Program-made: the position numbers and the translations under genes
Part shown: positions 18,016 to 27,357 of the stretch, piece by piece
How the letters are laid out: each line of letters begins with the position of its first letter
Position numbering within the stretch: the first letter of the stretch is position 1
The notes under the pieces: model-generated
What the model was told of the DNA's origin: nothing
The model's input: the letters and a program-made list of their open reading frames with translations, nothing else
Database searches by the model: none
From: an uncultured SAR116 cluster alpha proteobacterium
GTDB taxonomy: Bacteria; Pseudomonadota; Alphaproteobacteria; Puniceispirillales; Marisalimonadaceae
Direction: 5' to 3'
Assembly (NCBI GenBank): GCA_902537945.1
Contig: CACBDG010000009.1
Coordinates: 1 to 64,000 of the forward strand
DNA length: 64,000 bases

Positions 18016-18948
18016 ATGGCATTAAATTGGTTTAAAAAATTAAAGACTGGATTAAGCAAATCAGCATCTAAGGTGGAAGGTGCGATTGCCTCTATAACTG
18101 GGAAAAAAACAATTGATCAAGAAACACTTCATGATATTGAAGATCAGTTAATATTAGCCGATCTTGGTGTTGAAGTTGCTGGTAGAATAGCAAAAAAGAT
18201 TAAAGATCAGAAATTCGAATTAAATAAAAATAAACAAATAGAAAAGACACAAATCGCAAAAACTTTAGCTGAAGAAATTAGACAAATTTTACTACCTCGT
18301 GAACAGAATCTTTATGAAAAAGTTAACTCTAAACCACACGTTTTGCTTTTAGCAGGTGTTAATGGTTCTGGAAAAACAACTACTGCTGCTAAAATAGCAG
18401 AAAAATTTAGACTTGAAAAAAAATCAGTTGTTTTAGCTGCATCAGACACTTTTAGAGCAGCTGCCGTAGAACAGTTAAAGACGTGGGGAAAAAGAGCTGG
18501 TGCACAAGTGGTATCTGGAGAAGAAGGAGGAGATTCAGCGGCTGTAGCTTTTCGAGCGTTTGAATTAGCAAAAAAAGAAGATATTGATATTGTAATTATC
18601 GACACAGCTGGAAGATTGCAAAATAAAAAAGATTTAATGGAAGAACTAACAAAAACCTGTCGAGTTGTGTCAAAATTAGATCACGACGCTCCACATCAAA
18701 AAGTTGTAGTTTTAGATGGCACTGTTGGACAGAATGCACATTCTCAATTAAAAAGCTTCGATGAATCTATAGGTTTAACAGGTATGATAATTACCAAGTT
18801 AGATGGAAGTGCAAAAGGTGGAGTTGTTGTATCTTTAGCTGAAAAGTTCGAAATTCCTATTCATGCAGTTGGCGTTGGTGAAGGATTAGATGATCTACAA
18901 ATTTTTGAAGCTTCATCATTTTCAAAGGCATTAGCTGGTTTGGATTAG
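18016..18948 (+). CDS. ftsY: Signal recognition particle receptor FtsY
   Basis: The membrane-associated SRP receptor GTPase that docks ribosome-SRP complexes at SecYEG. It has an N-terminal helix (WFKKLKTGLSKSASK), an N domain, and a G domain with P-loop GVNGSGKTTT from residue 114, DTFRAAAVEQL, DTAGRLQNKKDLMEEL, TKLDGSAKGG and the closing GVGEGLDDLQIF. It lacks the long acidic A domain of E. coli FtsY, as usual in alphaproteobacteria. The ATG at 18016 (MALNWF) is preferred; one two codons upstream at 18010 is also possible. A hairpin terminator follows before ffh. Confidence 0.95.
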   Translation: MALNWFKKLKTGLSKSASKVEGAIASITGKKTIDQETLHDIEDQLILADLGVEVAGRIAKKIKDQKFELNKNKQIEKTQIAKTLAEEIRQILLPREQNLYEKVNSKPHVLLLAGVNGSGKTTTAAKIAEKFRLEKKSVVLAASDTFRAAAVEQLKTWGKRAGAQVVSGEEGGDSAAVAFRAFELAKKEDIDIVIIDTAGRLQNKKDLMEELTKTCRVVSKLDHDAPHQKVVVLDGTVGQNAHSQLKSFDESIGLTGMIITKLDGSAKGGVVVSLAEKFEIPIHAVGVGEGLDDLQIFEASSFSKALAGLD

Positions 18949-19025
18949 TGATTTCTTTCAGTTAGGCTTGACTTGATTGATAAAATTCTATACTGAGACA
19001 ACAAATTATTGTTAAAGATTCGTAA

Positions 19026-19062
19026 ACGCGCGTCCTTGAGTTTCAAGCACGGGCGTATTTTT
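19026..19062 (+). terminator. Hairpin terminator between ftsY and ffh
   Basis: A 14-pair stem with two single mismatches (arms 19026-19039 and 19043-19056, 3-base loop) includes a GC-rich base (ACGCGCGT against ACGGGCGT) and a perfect CTTGA/TCAAG top. A T run follows (19058-19062). This fits a Rho-independent terminator for the dapC-ftsY run, or an attenuator ahead of ffh. It is the clearest hairpin I saw in the window. Confidence 0.6.
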
Positions 19063-19088
19063 GGTTATGATTACTAATTGGTTTTAAA

Positions 19089-20609
19089 ATGTTTGAAAAC
19101 TTAACTGATAAACTTGGAAATGTTTTTAAAGGCCTCACTAAAAGAGGAGCTCTTTCTGAAAGTGACGTTGAAAATGCACTTAAAGAGGTTCGAACAGCTC
19201 TATTAGAAGCTGATGTTGCTTTATCAGTAGTTAGAGAATTTATTGACAAAGTTAAAGTTAGGGCAGTTGGTGAGGAAGTTCTTAGATCAGTTACACCTGG
19301 TCAGCAAGTTATAAAAATTGTCAATGACGTTTTAATAGAAGTACTTGGCTCGTCAAAATCAGAGCTATTAATAGACCACACTCCTCCTGCAGTTATATTG
19401 TTAGTTGGTCTTCAGGGTTCTGGTAAAACTACAACTGCAGGTAAGTTGGCTTTTCATTTGAAATCAAAAAAAAGAAAGAAAGTTATGCTTGCATCGCTTG
19501 ATATTTATAGGCCTGCAGCTAGAGAACAACTTAGGATATTAGGTGAACAAGCAGAAGTCTTAGTGCTTCCAGAAATTGATGGAGAAAGTCCAGAGAAAAT
19601 AACAAAAAGAGCAATGGCTGCATCCAAAGTTCAAGCAATAGATGTTCTGATACTTGATACAGCTGGTAGAACAACACTTGATACAGCTATGATGTCTGAG
19701 GCAAAAGAGGTTTTTAAATTATCTAACCCATCTGAGACTTTATTGGTTGCTGATGCAATGACAGGTCAAGATGCGGTCCAGACAGCAAAAGCCTTTTCAG
19801 AGCTAATAAAAATATCAGGAGTTGTTTTAACGCGGTCTGATGGTGACGCAAGAGGTGGTGCAGCACTATCAATGAGATCAGTAACTGGGTGCCCTATAAA
19901 ATTTGTTGGTGTTTCTGAAAAACTAGACGGATTAGAACCATTTTATCCAGATAGAGCGGCTGGTAGAATTTTAGATATGGGTGATGTTGTCTCACTTGTA
20001 GAAAAAGCTGCAGAGACTATCGCAGAAGAAGACGCTGCCCAAATGATGAAAAGAATGTCACAGGGCAGTTTTGATATGAATGATATGTTAAAACAAATTG
20101 GTCAGTTAAAAAAAATGGGAGGTTTAGGTGGAATAATGTCCATGCTTCCAGGTATTGGTAAGCTCCAGAAACAAATGGCTACTAATAATTTTAATGATAA
20201 AGCAATTTCAAAACAAGAGGCTATAATTTATTCTATGACAAAAAAAGAAAGAGTAAACGTTTCTATTTTAAATGCTTCTCGTAGAAAAAGAATTGCTTCA
20301 GGATCAGGAACAGCTGTCTCTGATGTAAATAGACTTGTGAAACAACAACAAGATATGGCTCGTATGATGAAAAAAATGGGTAAAATGGGCGGTCTTGGTG
20401 GATTAAAAAATATGATGTCTTCACTTGGAGGAGCAAGTCCAAATCCTGGATTAGGGGATGGTCAAAATTCAGTTATGGATGCCAATAAAATGGCAGAATT
20501 ACAAAAAATGATTGGCGGTAATATGCCTAATTTAGGTAACATGGCAAATCGATTTGGAGGTATGGGTTTACCAGGGTTAGGCGGAAAATCATCTAAAAAA
20601 AGAAGATAA
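19089..20609 (+). CDS. ffh: Signal recognition particle protein Ffh
   Basis: The SRP54 GTPase that binds signal sequences and 4.5S RNA. The N domain is at residues 1-95. The G domain has P-loop GLQGSGKTT (107-115), DIYRPAAREQL, DTAGRTTLD, TRSDGDARGG (TKxD appears as TRSD, common in Ffh) and GVSEKLDGLEPF. The M domain (about 325-470) carries GDVVSLVEKA, the ASRRKRIASGSG RNA-binding motif and many methionines. A Met/Gly-rich tail ends in GKSSKKRR. The length of 506 residues is slightly long. It leads the rpsP-rimM-trmD-rplS group. Confidence 0.96.
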   Translation: MFENLTDKLGNVFKGLTKRGALSESDVENALKEVRTALLEADVALSVVREFIDKVKVRAVGEEVLRSVTPGQQVIKIVNDVLIEVLGSSKSELLIDHTPPAVILLVGLQGSGKTTTAGKLAFHLKSKKRKKVMLASLDIYRPAAREQLRILGEQAEVLVLPEIDGESPEKITKRAMAASKVQAIDVLILDTAGRTTLDTAMMSEAKEVFKLSNPSETLLVADAMTGQDAVQTAKAFSELIKISGVVLTRSDGDARGGAALSMRSVTGCPIKFVGVSEKLDGLEPFYPDRAAGRILDMGDVVSLVEKAAETIAEEDAAQMMKRMSQGSFDMNDMLKQIGQLKKMGGLGGIMSMLPGIGKLQKQMATNNFNDKAISKQEAIIYSMTKKERVNVSILNASRRKRIASGSGTAVSDVNRLVKQQQDMARMMKKMGKMGGLGGLKNMMSSLGGASPNPGLGDGQNSVMDANKMAELQKMIGGNMPNLGNMANRFGGMGLPGLGGKSSKKRR

Positions 20610-20645
20610 ATTTATTAAACAATAACTTAATTATAAGGAAAAAAA

Positions 20646-21371
20646 ATGGCGTTAAAAATAAGATTGTCTAGAGGTGGAGCAAAGAAAAGACCTTTTTACA
20701 AAATCGTAGTTGCAGAAGCATTATCACCAAGAGATGGAAAGTTTATAGAAAGAATAGGTTCATATAATCCGATGGTAGCTAAAGACCACGCTGAAAGATT
20801 AGTTCTTGATGTTGAAAGAGCAAAATACTGGTTATCAAAAGGCGCTCAGCCAACATTAAGAGTTGCAAAAATGATATCATCTGACGGTTTAGTAAAAGCA
20901 CCTGTGATTAGAGATCAACCTATTAAAAGTGCTCCAGGTAAGAAAAGGCAAGAAAGAGAAGCAGAAGCGGCAAAAAAGTCAGCAGCTCCAGAAGAGGAAG
21001 TAGCTAAGGAAGATGCACCTGAGGCAGAAGCTCCAGATGAGGAAGTAGAAACAGAAGAGGCACCTGCGGCAGAAGCTCCAGCAGAAGAAGTAGCAGCAGC
21101 AGTAGAAGATGCACCTGTGGCAGAAGCTCCAGCAGAAGAAGTAGCAGCAGCAGGAGATACACCTGTGGCAGAAGCTCCAGTTGAGGAAGTAGTCACAGAA
21201 GATGCACCTGCGGCAGAAGCTCCAGCAGAAGAAGTAGCAGCAGCAGAAGATACACCTGCGACAGCGGCTCCAGCAGAGGAAGTAGCTAAGGAAGATGCAC
21301 CTGCGGCAGAAGCTCCAGCAGAGGAAGTAGATACAGAAGAGACTAAAGCTGAAGAGGATAAAAAAGAATAG
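20646..21371 (+). CDS. rpsP: Ribosomal protein S16 with acidic repeat tail
   Basis: Residues 1-80 are a standard bacterial S16 ([42 protein letters not shown], then LSKGAQPT). S16 is normally 80-90 residues, or about 120-165 in alphaproteobacteria with a tail. Here it has 241. After a basic [13 protein letters not shown] segment, residues about 117-235 are seven near-identical 15-17-residue units plus a partial one (EEVA-x-EDAPxAEAPA type), rich in Ala, Glu and Pro and very acidic. The tail is presumably disordered and outside the 30S core. The start has a clear AAGGAA ribosome site. Confidence 0.95.
   Translation: MALKIRLSRGGAKKRPFYKIVVAEALSPRDGKFIERIGSYNPMVAKDHAERLVLDVERAKYWLSKGAQPTLRVAKMISSDGLVKAPVIRDQPIKSAPGKKRQEREAEAAKKSAAPEEEVAKEDAPEAEAPDEEVETEEAPAAEAPAEEVAAAVEDAPVAEAPAEEVAAAGDTPVAEAPVEEVVTEDAPAAEAPAEEVAAAEDTPATAAPAEEVAKEDAPAAEAPAEEVDTEETKAEEDKKE
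20994..21350 (+). repeat. Tandem repeats in the rpsP 3' half
   Basis: Seven in-frame units of 45-51 bp plus a 30 bp partial unit, each built on gaggaagtag, then variable bases, then gatgcacctgcggcagaagc and tccagca. Units differ mostly by GAG/GAA and by insertions of GCA codons, so the array looks able to expand and contract without frameshift. Copy number may vary between strains. Confidence 0.9.
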
Positions 21372-21378
21372 AATAATT

Positions 21379-21888
21379 TTGTCAAAGAAAAATTTAATTG
21401 AAATAGGATCCTTTGTTGGGGTCCATGGTATTAAAGGAGAAGTTAAGCTCAAAAGCTTTACAGAAATTCCAGAAAATATTTTTTCTTTCAAAGAAATTTT
21501 CGTAGAGAGTTTTGAAAATCCAATAAAATTAAAGTTTATTCGAAAATTTAAAAAAGTATTTGTTTGCAAAATTGAAAATGTTGAAACAAGAAGTGATGCT
21601 GAGTTTTTTAAAGGACTAAAGTTATTCATATCTAGAAAAAGTTTGCCAAAACTTATCGATGGGGAATTTTATCACTCTGATTTGTTGAACTTTGAAGTTT
21701 ATAATTTAAGCAAAGAAAACTTTGGTGAAGTTATATCTTTGGAAGATTTTGGAGCAGGTTTGTTGGTTGAGGTAAAAAAAAATAATAAAACTTTTTATTT
21801 GCCAATGGGAAAAGCTTTTCTAAAAAAAATTGATTACATAAATAAACGAATAATATTAGATCTAGAGATAGATATTATTGAAAATTAA
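21379..21888 (+). CDS. rimM: 16S rRNA processing protein RimM
   Basis: A 30S maturation factor that binds S19 and the 16S 3' domain. The N-terminal beta barrel holds IGSFVGVHGIKGEVKLKSFTE (residues 8-28), and the PRC-barrel half starts near 98 (FYHSDLLNFEVYN ... GEVISLEDFGAGLLVEV) and ends LPMGKAFLKKID. The length of 169 residues is normal. The start is TTG (MSKKNLIEIG), 7 bp after the rpsP stop. It sits in the classical rpsP-rimM-trmD-rplS order. Confidence 0.93.
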   Translation: MSKKNLIEIGSFVGVHGIKGEVKLKSFTEIPENIFSFKEIFVESFENPIKLKFIRKFKKVFVCKIENVETRSDAEFFKGLKLFISRKSLPKLIDGEFYHSDLLNFEVYNLSKENFGEVISLEDFGAGLLVEVKKNNKTFYLPMGKAFLKKIDYINKRIILDLEIDIIEN

Positions 21889-21902
21889 AAAGGAGATATT
21901 TT

Positions 21903-22589
21903 ATGTGGAATGCAACGGTTTTGTCATTATTCCCAGAAATGTTTCCTGGCACCTTAGAATTTTCAATAGCAGGCAAAGCTCTAAGAAATAATTTGTGGTC
22001 TTTAAAAACTGTTAACATTAGACATTTCTCAAATGATAAAAATGGTAAAGTAGATGAAGTTCCGTTCGGTGGAGGACCTGGTATGGTCATTAATCCAGAA
22101 GTTTTAGATAAAGCTTTAAAGTCTGTTTCTAAAGAAAAAGGTAGAAGAATTTATCTTTCACCAAGAGGAAAAAAATTTGATCAAGAATTCGCAAATAAAT
22201 TATCACAAGAAAAAGGTGCTGTTTTTATATGTGGAAGATATGAGGGTGTTGATGAAAGGTTTTTAATTCATAACGAAATAGAAGAAGTAAGTGTTGGAGA
22301 TTTTGTTTTATCTGGTGGTGAAATAGGCGCTCAATTAATTATGGACGCAACCATAAGACTTATTCCTGCCGTCATCGGTAATGCCGCAGGATTGATGGAA
22401 GAAAGTTTTGAAAGACATTTGTTAGAATATCCATTATATACTCACCCAAGAGTATGGAACAATATGGAAGTACCAGAAGTATTATTATCTGGAAATCATA
22501 AAAAAATCCAAATGTGGAAGTTAAACATGTCTGAAAATCTTACGAAAATAAGGAGACCAGATTTATGGTCAAAATATATTAAATCTTAA
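21903..22589 (+). CDS. trmD: tRNA (guanine-N1-)-methyltransferase TrmD
   Basis: Methylates G37 N1 in tRNAs reading CNN codons, which prevents +1 frameshifts. It is a SPOUT enzyme; the trefoil-knot SAM motifs are [20 protein letters not shown] and [11 protein letters not shown] (about residues 80-145). The N-terminal [13 protein letters not shown] and GGGPGMV are diagnostic, and the C-terminal helical domain has [12 protein letters not shown]-like sequence ([15 protein letters not shown]). 228 residues. AAGGAG precedes the ATG. Confidence 0.96.
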   Translation: MWNATVLSLFPEMFPGTLEFSIAGKALRNNLWSLKTVNIRHFSNDKNGKVDEVPFGGGPGMVINPEVLDKALKSVSKEKGRRIYLSPRGKKFDQEFANKLSQEKGAVFICGRYEGVDERFLIHNEIEEVSVGDFVLSGGEIGAQLIMDATIRLIPAVIGNAAGLMEESFERHLLEYPLYTHPRVWNNMEVPEVLLSGNHKKIQMWKLNMSENLTKIRRPDLWSKYIKS

Positions 22590-22642
22590 CTAGAAAAATA
22601 TTTATTAATTTGCTAGAAATATTTTCACGAAAGGGTAGAGAG

Positions 22643-23074
22643 ATGAATGTTATTGATAAAATTGAAAAAGATCAGATGGACAAGATTATTGCGGAAAGAA
22701 TCATACCTGATTTTAGCGCAGGTGATACCATTAAAGTTGATGTAAAAATTGTTGAAGGTGATAAAGAGAGAATTCAAGCATTTGAGGGATTATGTATTGC
22801 TCGAAGCGGAGCTGGGTTGAACGAAAGTTTTACCGTTAGAAAGATTTCTTATGGTGAGGGTGTTGAGAGAATTTTCCCAATATTTTCTCCTAAAATTGCT
22901 GGAATTACTGTTCTTAAAAAAGGTAAAGTAAGAAGAGCTAAGTTATATTATTTAAGAGATAGAAGAGGAAAATCAGCTCGAATTGTTGAAAAAATTCAAG
23001 CCTCTAAAAAAGACACTAAAACTCAAGTTGATCAATCTGTTTCTAAAGAAGTTACTGAAGATACAACTTCATAA
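22643..23074 (+). CDS. rplS: Ribosomal protein L19
   Basis: The 50S protein at the 30S-50S interface. [14 protein letters not shown] leads into [32 protein letters not shown], then [22 protein letters not shown] and [20 protein letters not shown], all family signatures. The ATG at 22643 is chosen because it opens the conserved N-terminus and has AAAGGG upstream; an earlier in-frame TTG at 22610 adds unrelated residues. A short Lys/Ser/Thr tail of about 20 residues extends beyond the core. Confidence 0.95.
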   Translation: MNVIDKIEKDQMDKIIAERIIPDFSAGDTIKVDVKIVEGDKERIQAFEGLCIARSGAGLNESFTVRKISYGEGVERIFPIFSPKIAGITVLKKGKVRRAKLYYLRDRRGKSARIVEKIQASKKDTKTQVDQSVSKEVTEDTTS

Positions 23075-23141
23075 AAGTTCATTAACTTTATCAAATTAAA
23101 AATATGTTAATATTTTGATTTCAACTTAATGGAGTTCTAAA

Positions 23142-24545
23142 ATGAAGCCCAGAACATTATTTGATAAAATTTGGGATTACCATCTTATCAGCACGCAAGA
23201 AGATGGAGCGTCATTAATTTACATTGATAGACATTTAGTTCATGAAGTAACAAGCCCACAAGCATTTGAAGGGTTAAGAATGTCTGGTAGAGTTGTAAAT
23301 TCCCCCAATAGAACTCTAGCCGTGGCTGATCATAATGTTCCTACAACAGATCGAGCTGAAGGAATTCAAGAAGAAGAATCTAAGATCCAAGTTGAAGCGT
23401 TAGACAAGAATGTAGAAGATTTTGGAATACCATATTTTAATATGATGGACAAAAGACAAGGAATTGTTCATGTTATAGGACCAGAACAAGGCTTTACCCA
23501 ACCAGGTATGACGATAGTATGTGGCGACAGCCATACCGCAACTCATGGAGCATTTGGGGCTTTAGCATTCGGTATAGGTACATCAGAAGTAGAACATGTT
23601 TTAGCTACCCAAACCTTGATTCAAAAGCCAGCTAAAAACATGCTCATTAATGTCGACGGTGAGCTACAATCAGGTGTATCTCCTAAAGATTTAGTTCTTG
23701 CTATTATTGGAGAGATAGGTACAGCAGGTGGAACTGGGCATGTTATTGAATATTCTGGAAAAGCAATAGAAAAACTTTCTATGGAAGGTCGTATGACAGT
23801 TTGCAATATGTCAATAGAAGCTGGAGCAAGAGCAGGAATGATAGCCCCTGACAAAGTAACATTTAATTACTTAAAAGATAAACCTATGTCTCCAAAAGGA
23901 AAAGATTGGGACCTAGCTTTAGAATGGTGGCAATCATTGCTTTCAGATGAAAATGCATTTTATGATAAGAAGATTACCATTAATGCTAGTAAAATTAAAC
24001 CAACTGTAACATGGGGCACTAGTCCGGAAGATGTTGTTTCAATTGATGGTTATACACCTGATCCTTCCAAGATTAAAGATGAGGACGCAAAAGCTAAAGT
24101 ACAAAGATCACTTGATTATATGGGATTGAAAGGTGGCCAAAAAATATCTGAAGTTGAAATAAACACAGTTTTCATCGGTTCATGTACAAACTCTAGAATA
24201 GAAGATTTAAGGGCAGCCGCAAAAGTAATCGATGGAAAAAAAGTTAAAAAAGGCATAAGGGCAATGGTTGTTCCAGGTTCTGGGTTGGTGAAAAGTCAAG
24301 CTGAGAAAGAAGGTCTAAATTTGTTGTTTACTGAAGCTGGATTTGAATGGAGAGAACCTGGCTGTTCAATGTGTTTAGCTATGAATGAAGACAAACTTCA
24401 ACCTGGTGAAAGGTGCGCAAGTACATCTAATCGAAATTTTGAAGGCAGACAAGGTAAAGGTGGTAGAACACATCTAGTTAGTCCTGAAATAGCTGCTGCC
24501 TCTGCAATTACAGGCAAATTAACTGATTATAATTCAATTATGTAA
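23142..24545 (+). CDS. leuC: 3-isopropylmalate dehydratase large subunit
   Basis: The aconitase-family catalytic subunit that isomerises 2- to 3-isopropylmalate in leucine synthesis. The three [4Fe-4S] ligands are Cys348 (GSCTNSR) and Cys408/Cys411 (GCSMC). [20 protein letters not shown] is the substrate-binding motif. 467 residues is the bacterial LeuC length. GGAG sits 9 bp before the ATG. leuD follows by 16 bp, then leuB. The 67 bp leader has no T-box or leucine-rich leader peptide that I can see. Confidence 0.96.
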   Translation: MKPRTLFDKIWDYHLISTQEDGASLIYIDRHLVHEVTSPQAFEGLRMSGRVVNSPNRTLAVADHNVPTTDRAEGIQEEESKIQVEALDKNVEDFGIPYFNMMDKRQGIVHVIGPEQGFTQPGMTIVCGDSHTATHGAFGALAFGIGTSEVEHVLATQTLIQKPAKNMLINVDGELQSGVSPKDLVLAIIGEIGTAGGTGHVIEYSGKAIEKLSMEGRMTVCNMSIEAGARAGMIAPDKVTFNYLKDKPMSPKGKDWDLALEWWQSLLSDENAFYDKKITINASKIKPTVTWGTSPEDVVSIDGYTPDPSKIKDEDAKAKVQRSLDYMGLKGGQKISEVEINTVFIGSCTNSRIEDLRAAAKVIDGKKVKKGIRAMVVPGSGLVKSQAEKEGLNLLFTEAGFEWREPGCSMCLAMNEDKLQPGERCASTSNRNFEGRQGKGGRTHLVSPEIAAASAITGKLTDYNSIM

Positions 24546-24561
24546 TTTTAGAGGTTTAATT

Positions 24562-25167
24562 ATGCAAAAATTTAAAAATATTAGAGGTATAGCTGCTCCA
24601 TTTAATTTCATAAATGTAGACACAGACAAAATAATTCCTAAACAATTTTTAAAGACAATTAAAAGAACAGGTTTAGGTAGACATCTCTTTGATGAGATGA
24701 GATTTAATGATGATGGTTCTGAAAAAGAAGAGTTTGTGTTAAATAAAGAACCATACAGAAAGAGTAGCATTCTTGTTGCAGGTGATAACTTTGGATGTGG
24801 TTCAAGTAGAGAACATGCACCCTGGGCTTTATCTGATTTTGGGATAAAATGTATTATTTCAACTTCTTTCGCTGATATCTTTTATAATAATTCTTTTAAA
24901 AATGGCCTTTTACCAATAAAAGTTTCGCCAGATCAAAGAGATGCTTTGTTGGCAGATTCAAAAGACATGGAAAACCCAGAACTAGAAATTGACCTTCCAT
25001 CTCAGGAAATTAGAAGACCTAATGGAGCAGTTATCAAGTTTGAAATCGACCCTTTCAGAAAAAAATGCTTACTTGAGGGATTAGACGATATAGGCATAAC
25101 AATGCAAAAATCTAGTGATATTAAAAAATTTGAAAACAAGATGTCTCATGAAAGACCGTGGTTATAA
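24562..25167 (+). CDS. leuD: 3-isopropylmalate dehydratase small subunit
   Basis: The swivelling aconitase domain-4 subunit that pairs with LeuC. The N-terminal [31 protein letters not shown] and the substrate-contact motif [15 protein letters not shown] (about residues 75-89) are diagnostic. The end [22 protein letters not shown] is typical of proteobacterial LeuD. 201 residues, normal length, between leuC and leuB. Confidence 0.96.
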   Translation: MQKFKNIRGIAAPFNFINVDTDKIIPKQFLKTIKRTGLGRHLFDEMRFNDDGSEKEEFVLNKEPYRKSSILVAGDNFGCGSSREHAPWALSDFGIKCIISTSFADIFYNNSFKNGLLPIKVSPDQRDALLADSKDMENPELEIDLPSQEIRRPNGAVIKFEIDPFRKKCLLEGLDDIGITMQKSSDIKKFENKMSHERPWL

Positions 25168-25187
25168 TTAAAAAGTGAGTTGATACA

Positions 25188-26303
25188 ATGCCATCTAATC
25201 GTACATTAATGGTTTTACCTGGAGATGGAGTTGGCCCAGAGGTTGTTAAAGAAACTTTAAGAGTCGTTGATTGGTTTGCAAAAAATAAAAGTATTAGTTT
25301 TAACTTAAAGGAAGGTTTAGTAGGTGGTGCTTCTTTTGACAAATATGGCACGCCTCTTTCAGACGAAACATTAGCAGACGCAATTGATGCAGATGCAATT
25401 TTATTTGGTGCGGTAGGAGGCCCAAAGTACGATGGAGTTGAATTTGAAAAAAGACCTGAAAATGGTCTTTTGAAATTAAGAAAAGAAATGGATTTGTTTG
25501 CTAATCTTAGGCCTGCCATAGTTTTTCCGGCTCTCGTTGATGCTTCTTCACTTAAATCTAGCATTGTCTCTGGCTTAGATATTCTAATATTAAGAGAGTT
25601 AACTGGAGGTATCTATTTTGCAGAGCCTCGTGGAATAGAAGAAATCGATACCCTAATAAAAAAAGGTTATGATACTAATCTTTACACTACACCAGAGATT
25701 GAAAGAATTGGCAGAGTTGCCTTTGATATGGCAAGAGCCAGAAATGGGAAAGTTACTTCTGTAGAAAAAGCTAACGTAATGATGTCAGGTGTTTTGTGGA
25801 GAGAAGTGATGACTAATCTTCATGAAAAAGAAGGCTCAGATATATCAATTAATCACATGTATGCTGATAATTGCGCTATGCAACTAGTTAGAGATCCCAA
25901 GCAATTTGATGTTATTGTTACAGACAATTTATTTGGTGATATTTTATCGGATTGCGCAGCTATGTTAACCGGTTCACTAGGAATGCTTCCCTCTGCTAGT
26001 TTAGGATCTATAGACCAAAATACGGGAAAGAGGCATGCTATGTATGAACCAGTTCATGGTTCAGCTCCAGATATAGCCGGAAAAGAGTTAGCGAATCCAT
26101 TGGCAGAACTTTTAAGTTTATCAATGTTATTTCGTTATTCGTTTGAAATGAAAGAAGAGGCAGATTTAATTGATGAAGCTGTTTCAAGAGCTTTAGATGC
26201 TGGACCAAGAACGCAAGATATAATGGCTTCTGGAAGAGTCAAAGTTGGTACGAAAGGTATGATGGACTCAGTTATCAACAAGTTAGAGGAATTAACAAAA
26301 TAA
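25188..26303 (+). CDS. leuB: 3-isopropylmalate dehydrogenase
   Basis: NAD-dependent oxidative decarboxylation of 3-isopropylmalate to 2-ketoisocaproate. Family motifs are LPGDGVGPEV (residues 8-17), GAVGGPKYD, LRKEMDLFANLRPA, the substrate loop ELTGGIYF, the metal-binding VTDNLFGDILSDCAAMLTGSLGMLPSASLG (about 245-274) and EPVHGSAPDIAGK. 371 residues. asd begins at the base after its stop, so the two genes are translationally coupled. Confidence 0.96.
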   Translation: MPSNRTLMVLPGDGVGPEVVKETLRVVDWFAKNKSISFNLKEGLVGGASFDKYGTPLSDETLADAIDADAILFGAVGGPKYDGVEFEKRPENGLLKLRKEMDLFANLRPAIVFPALVDASSLKSSIVSGLDILILRELTGGIYFAEPRGIEEIDTLIKKGYDTNLYTTPEIERIGRVAFDMARARNGKVTSVEKANVMMSGVLWREVMTNLHEKEGSDISINHMYADNCAMQLVRDPKQFDVIVTDNLFGDILSDCAAMLTGSLGMLPSASLGSIDQNTGKRHAMYEPVHGSAPDIAGKELANPLAELLSLSMLFRYSFEMKEEADLIDEAVSRALDAGPRTQDIMASGRVKVGTKGMMDSVINKLEELTK

Positions 26304-27332
26304 ATGTCTTATAATATTGCTGTTGTTGGTGCTACAGGTGCCGTTGGTAGAGAAATGCTTCAAACATTGTTTGAAAGAAAATTTCCAGTAAAAAATATAT
26401 TTGCTCTTGCTTCAAGATCCTCTGTTGGTAAGGAGGTATCTTTTGGTGACGACAAAATACTAAAAGTTAGTTCAGTTGATGATTTTGACTTTGAAAAAGC
26501 AGAGATAGCTCTTTTTTCAGCTGGTTCAGATATAGCAAAAAAATTTGGTTTAAAGGCAGGAGTTAAGGGTTGTATTGTTATTGACAATTCTTCCTGTTTT
26601 AGAATGGATGATAAAGTTCCTTTAATTGTTCCTGAAGTTAATCCTGAAGCGATTAATGGTTATAAAAATAAAAACATAATTGCAAATCCTAATTGTTCAA
26701 CTATCCAGCTAGTTGTTGCTTTAAAGCCAATTCATAAAAAATATGAAATAACAAGAGTTGTTGTCTCTACATACCAAGCTGTTTCAGGAGCTGGGAAACC
26801 AGCTATGGACGAACTTTTTAATCAAACAAAGGGTGTTTTTGTTCATGATCAAGCTAAACCAGAACAGTTTACCAAAAAAATAGCATTTAATGTAATCCCT
26901 CATATTGATATTTTTATGGATGATGGGTTTACGAAAGAAGAGTGGAAAATGAGGGTTGAGACAAAAAAAATATTAGATCCTAATATTGATTTGGTTGCTC
27001 ATTGCGTAAGGGTTCCAGTATTTATTGGTCATAGTGAAGCAGTTTTTATAGAATGCAAAAAAGACATCGATGAAAAAAATGTTAGAAGCTTATTAAGAGA
27101 TGCTAATGGTGTAACAGTGGTAGATCACCGAGCAGATGAAGGATACGTAACACCAGAAGAAGTGGCTGGTGAAGACGATGTTTATATTAGCAGAATCAGA
27201 AAAGATCCTTCAGTAAAAAATGGTATTGTTTTTTGGTGTGTTGGAGATAATTTAAGAAAAGGTGCGGCATTAAACACCGTCCAGATAGCTGAATTGTTGG
27301 CAAGCAAAAAAATTAAAGGAGTCCCTCTTTAA
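26304..27332 (+). CDS. asd: Aspartate-semialdehyde dehydrogenase
   Basis: Reduces beta-aspartyl phosphate to the semialdehyde, the branch compound for lysine/DAP, threonine and methionine. The NADP-binding VVGATGAVGREML is at residues 7-19. The nucleophile is Cys131 in NPNCSTIQL. STYQAVSGAGK and the RVPVFIGHSEAVF substrate segment follow. It serves the same pathway as dapC and dapF upstream. 342 residues, the usual length for this Asd subgroup. Confidence 0.96.
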   Translation: MSYNIAVVGATGAVGREMLQTLFERKFPVKNIFALASRSSVGKEVSFGDDKILKVSSVDDFDFEKAEIALFSAGSDIAKKFGLKAGVKGCIVIDNSSCFRMDDKVPLIVPEVNPEAINGYKNKNIIANPNCSTIQLVVALKPIHKKYEITRVVVSTYQAVSGAGKPAMDELFNQTKGVFVHDQAKPEQFTKKIAFNVIPHIDIFMDDGFTKEEWKMRVETKKILDPNIDLVAHCVRVPVFIGHSEAVFIECKKDIDEKNVRSLLRDANGVTVVDHRADEGYVTPEEVAGEDDVYISRIRKDPSVKNGIVFWCVGDNLRKGAALNTVQIAELLASKKIKGVPL

Positions 27333-27357
27333 TGTTTAAAATTTCAAAATAATTATT

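Noticed and set aside
18949-19088. Possible 4.5S SRP RNA gene between ftsY and ffh
   Set aside because: The hairpin lacks the conserved GGAA tetraloop and internal-loop sequences of SRP RNA; a terminator explains it better.
20915-21629. Long minus-strand open frames opposite rpsP and rimM (156 and 216 codons)
   Set aside because: They mirror the repeat array of rpsP, read as low-complexity Ser/Ala or Cys/Phe runs, and lie opposite two certain genes.
23074-23110. AT-rich hairpins (AAAGTT/AACTTT and AAATAT/ATATTT) between rplS and leuC as terminator or leucine attenuator
   Set aside because: Six-base AT stems arise easily by chance here, and there is no leader peptide with leucine codons or T-box.
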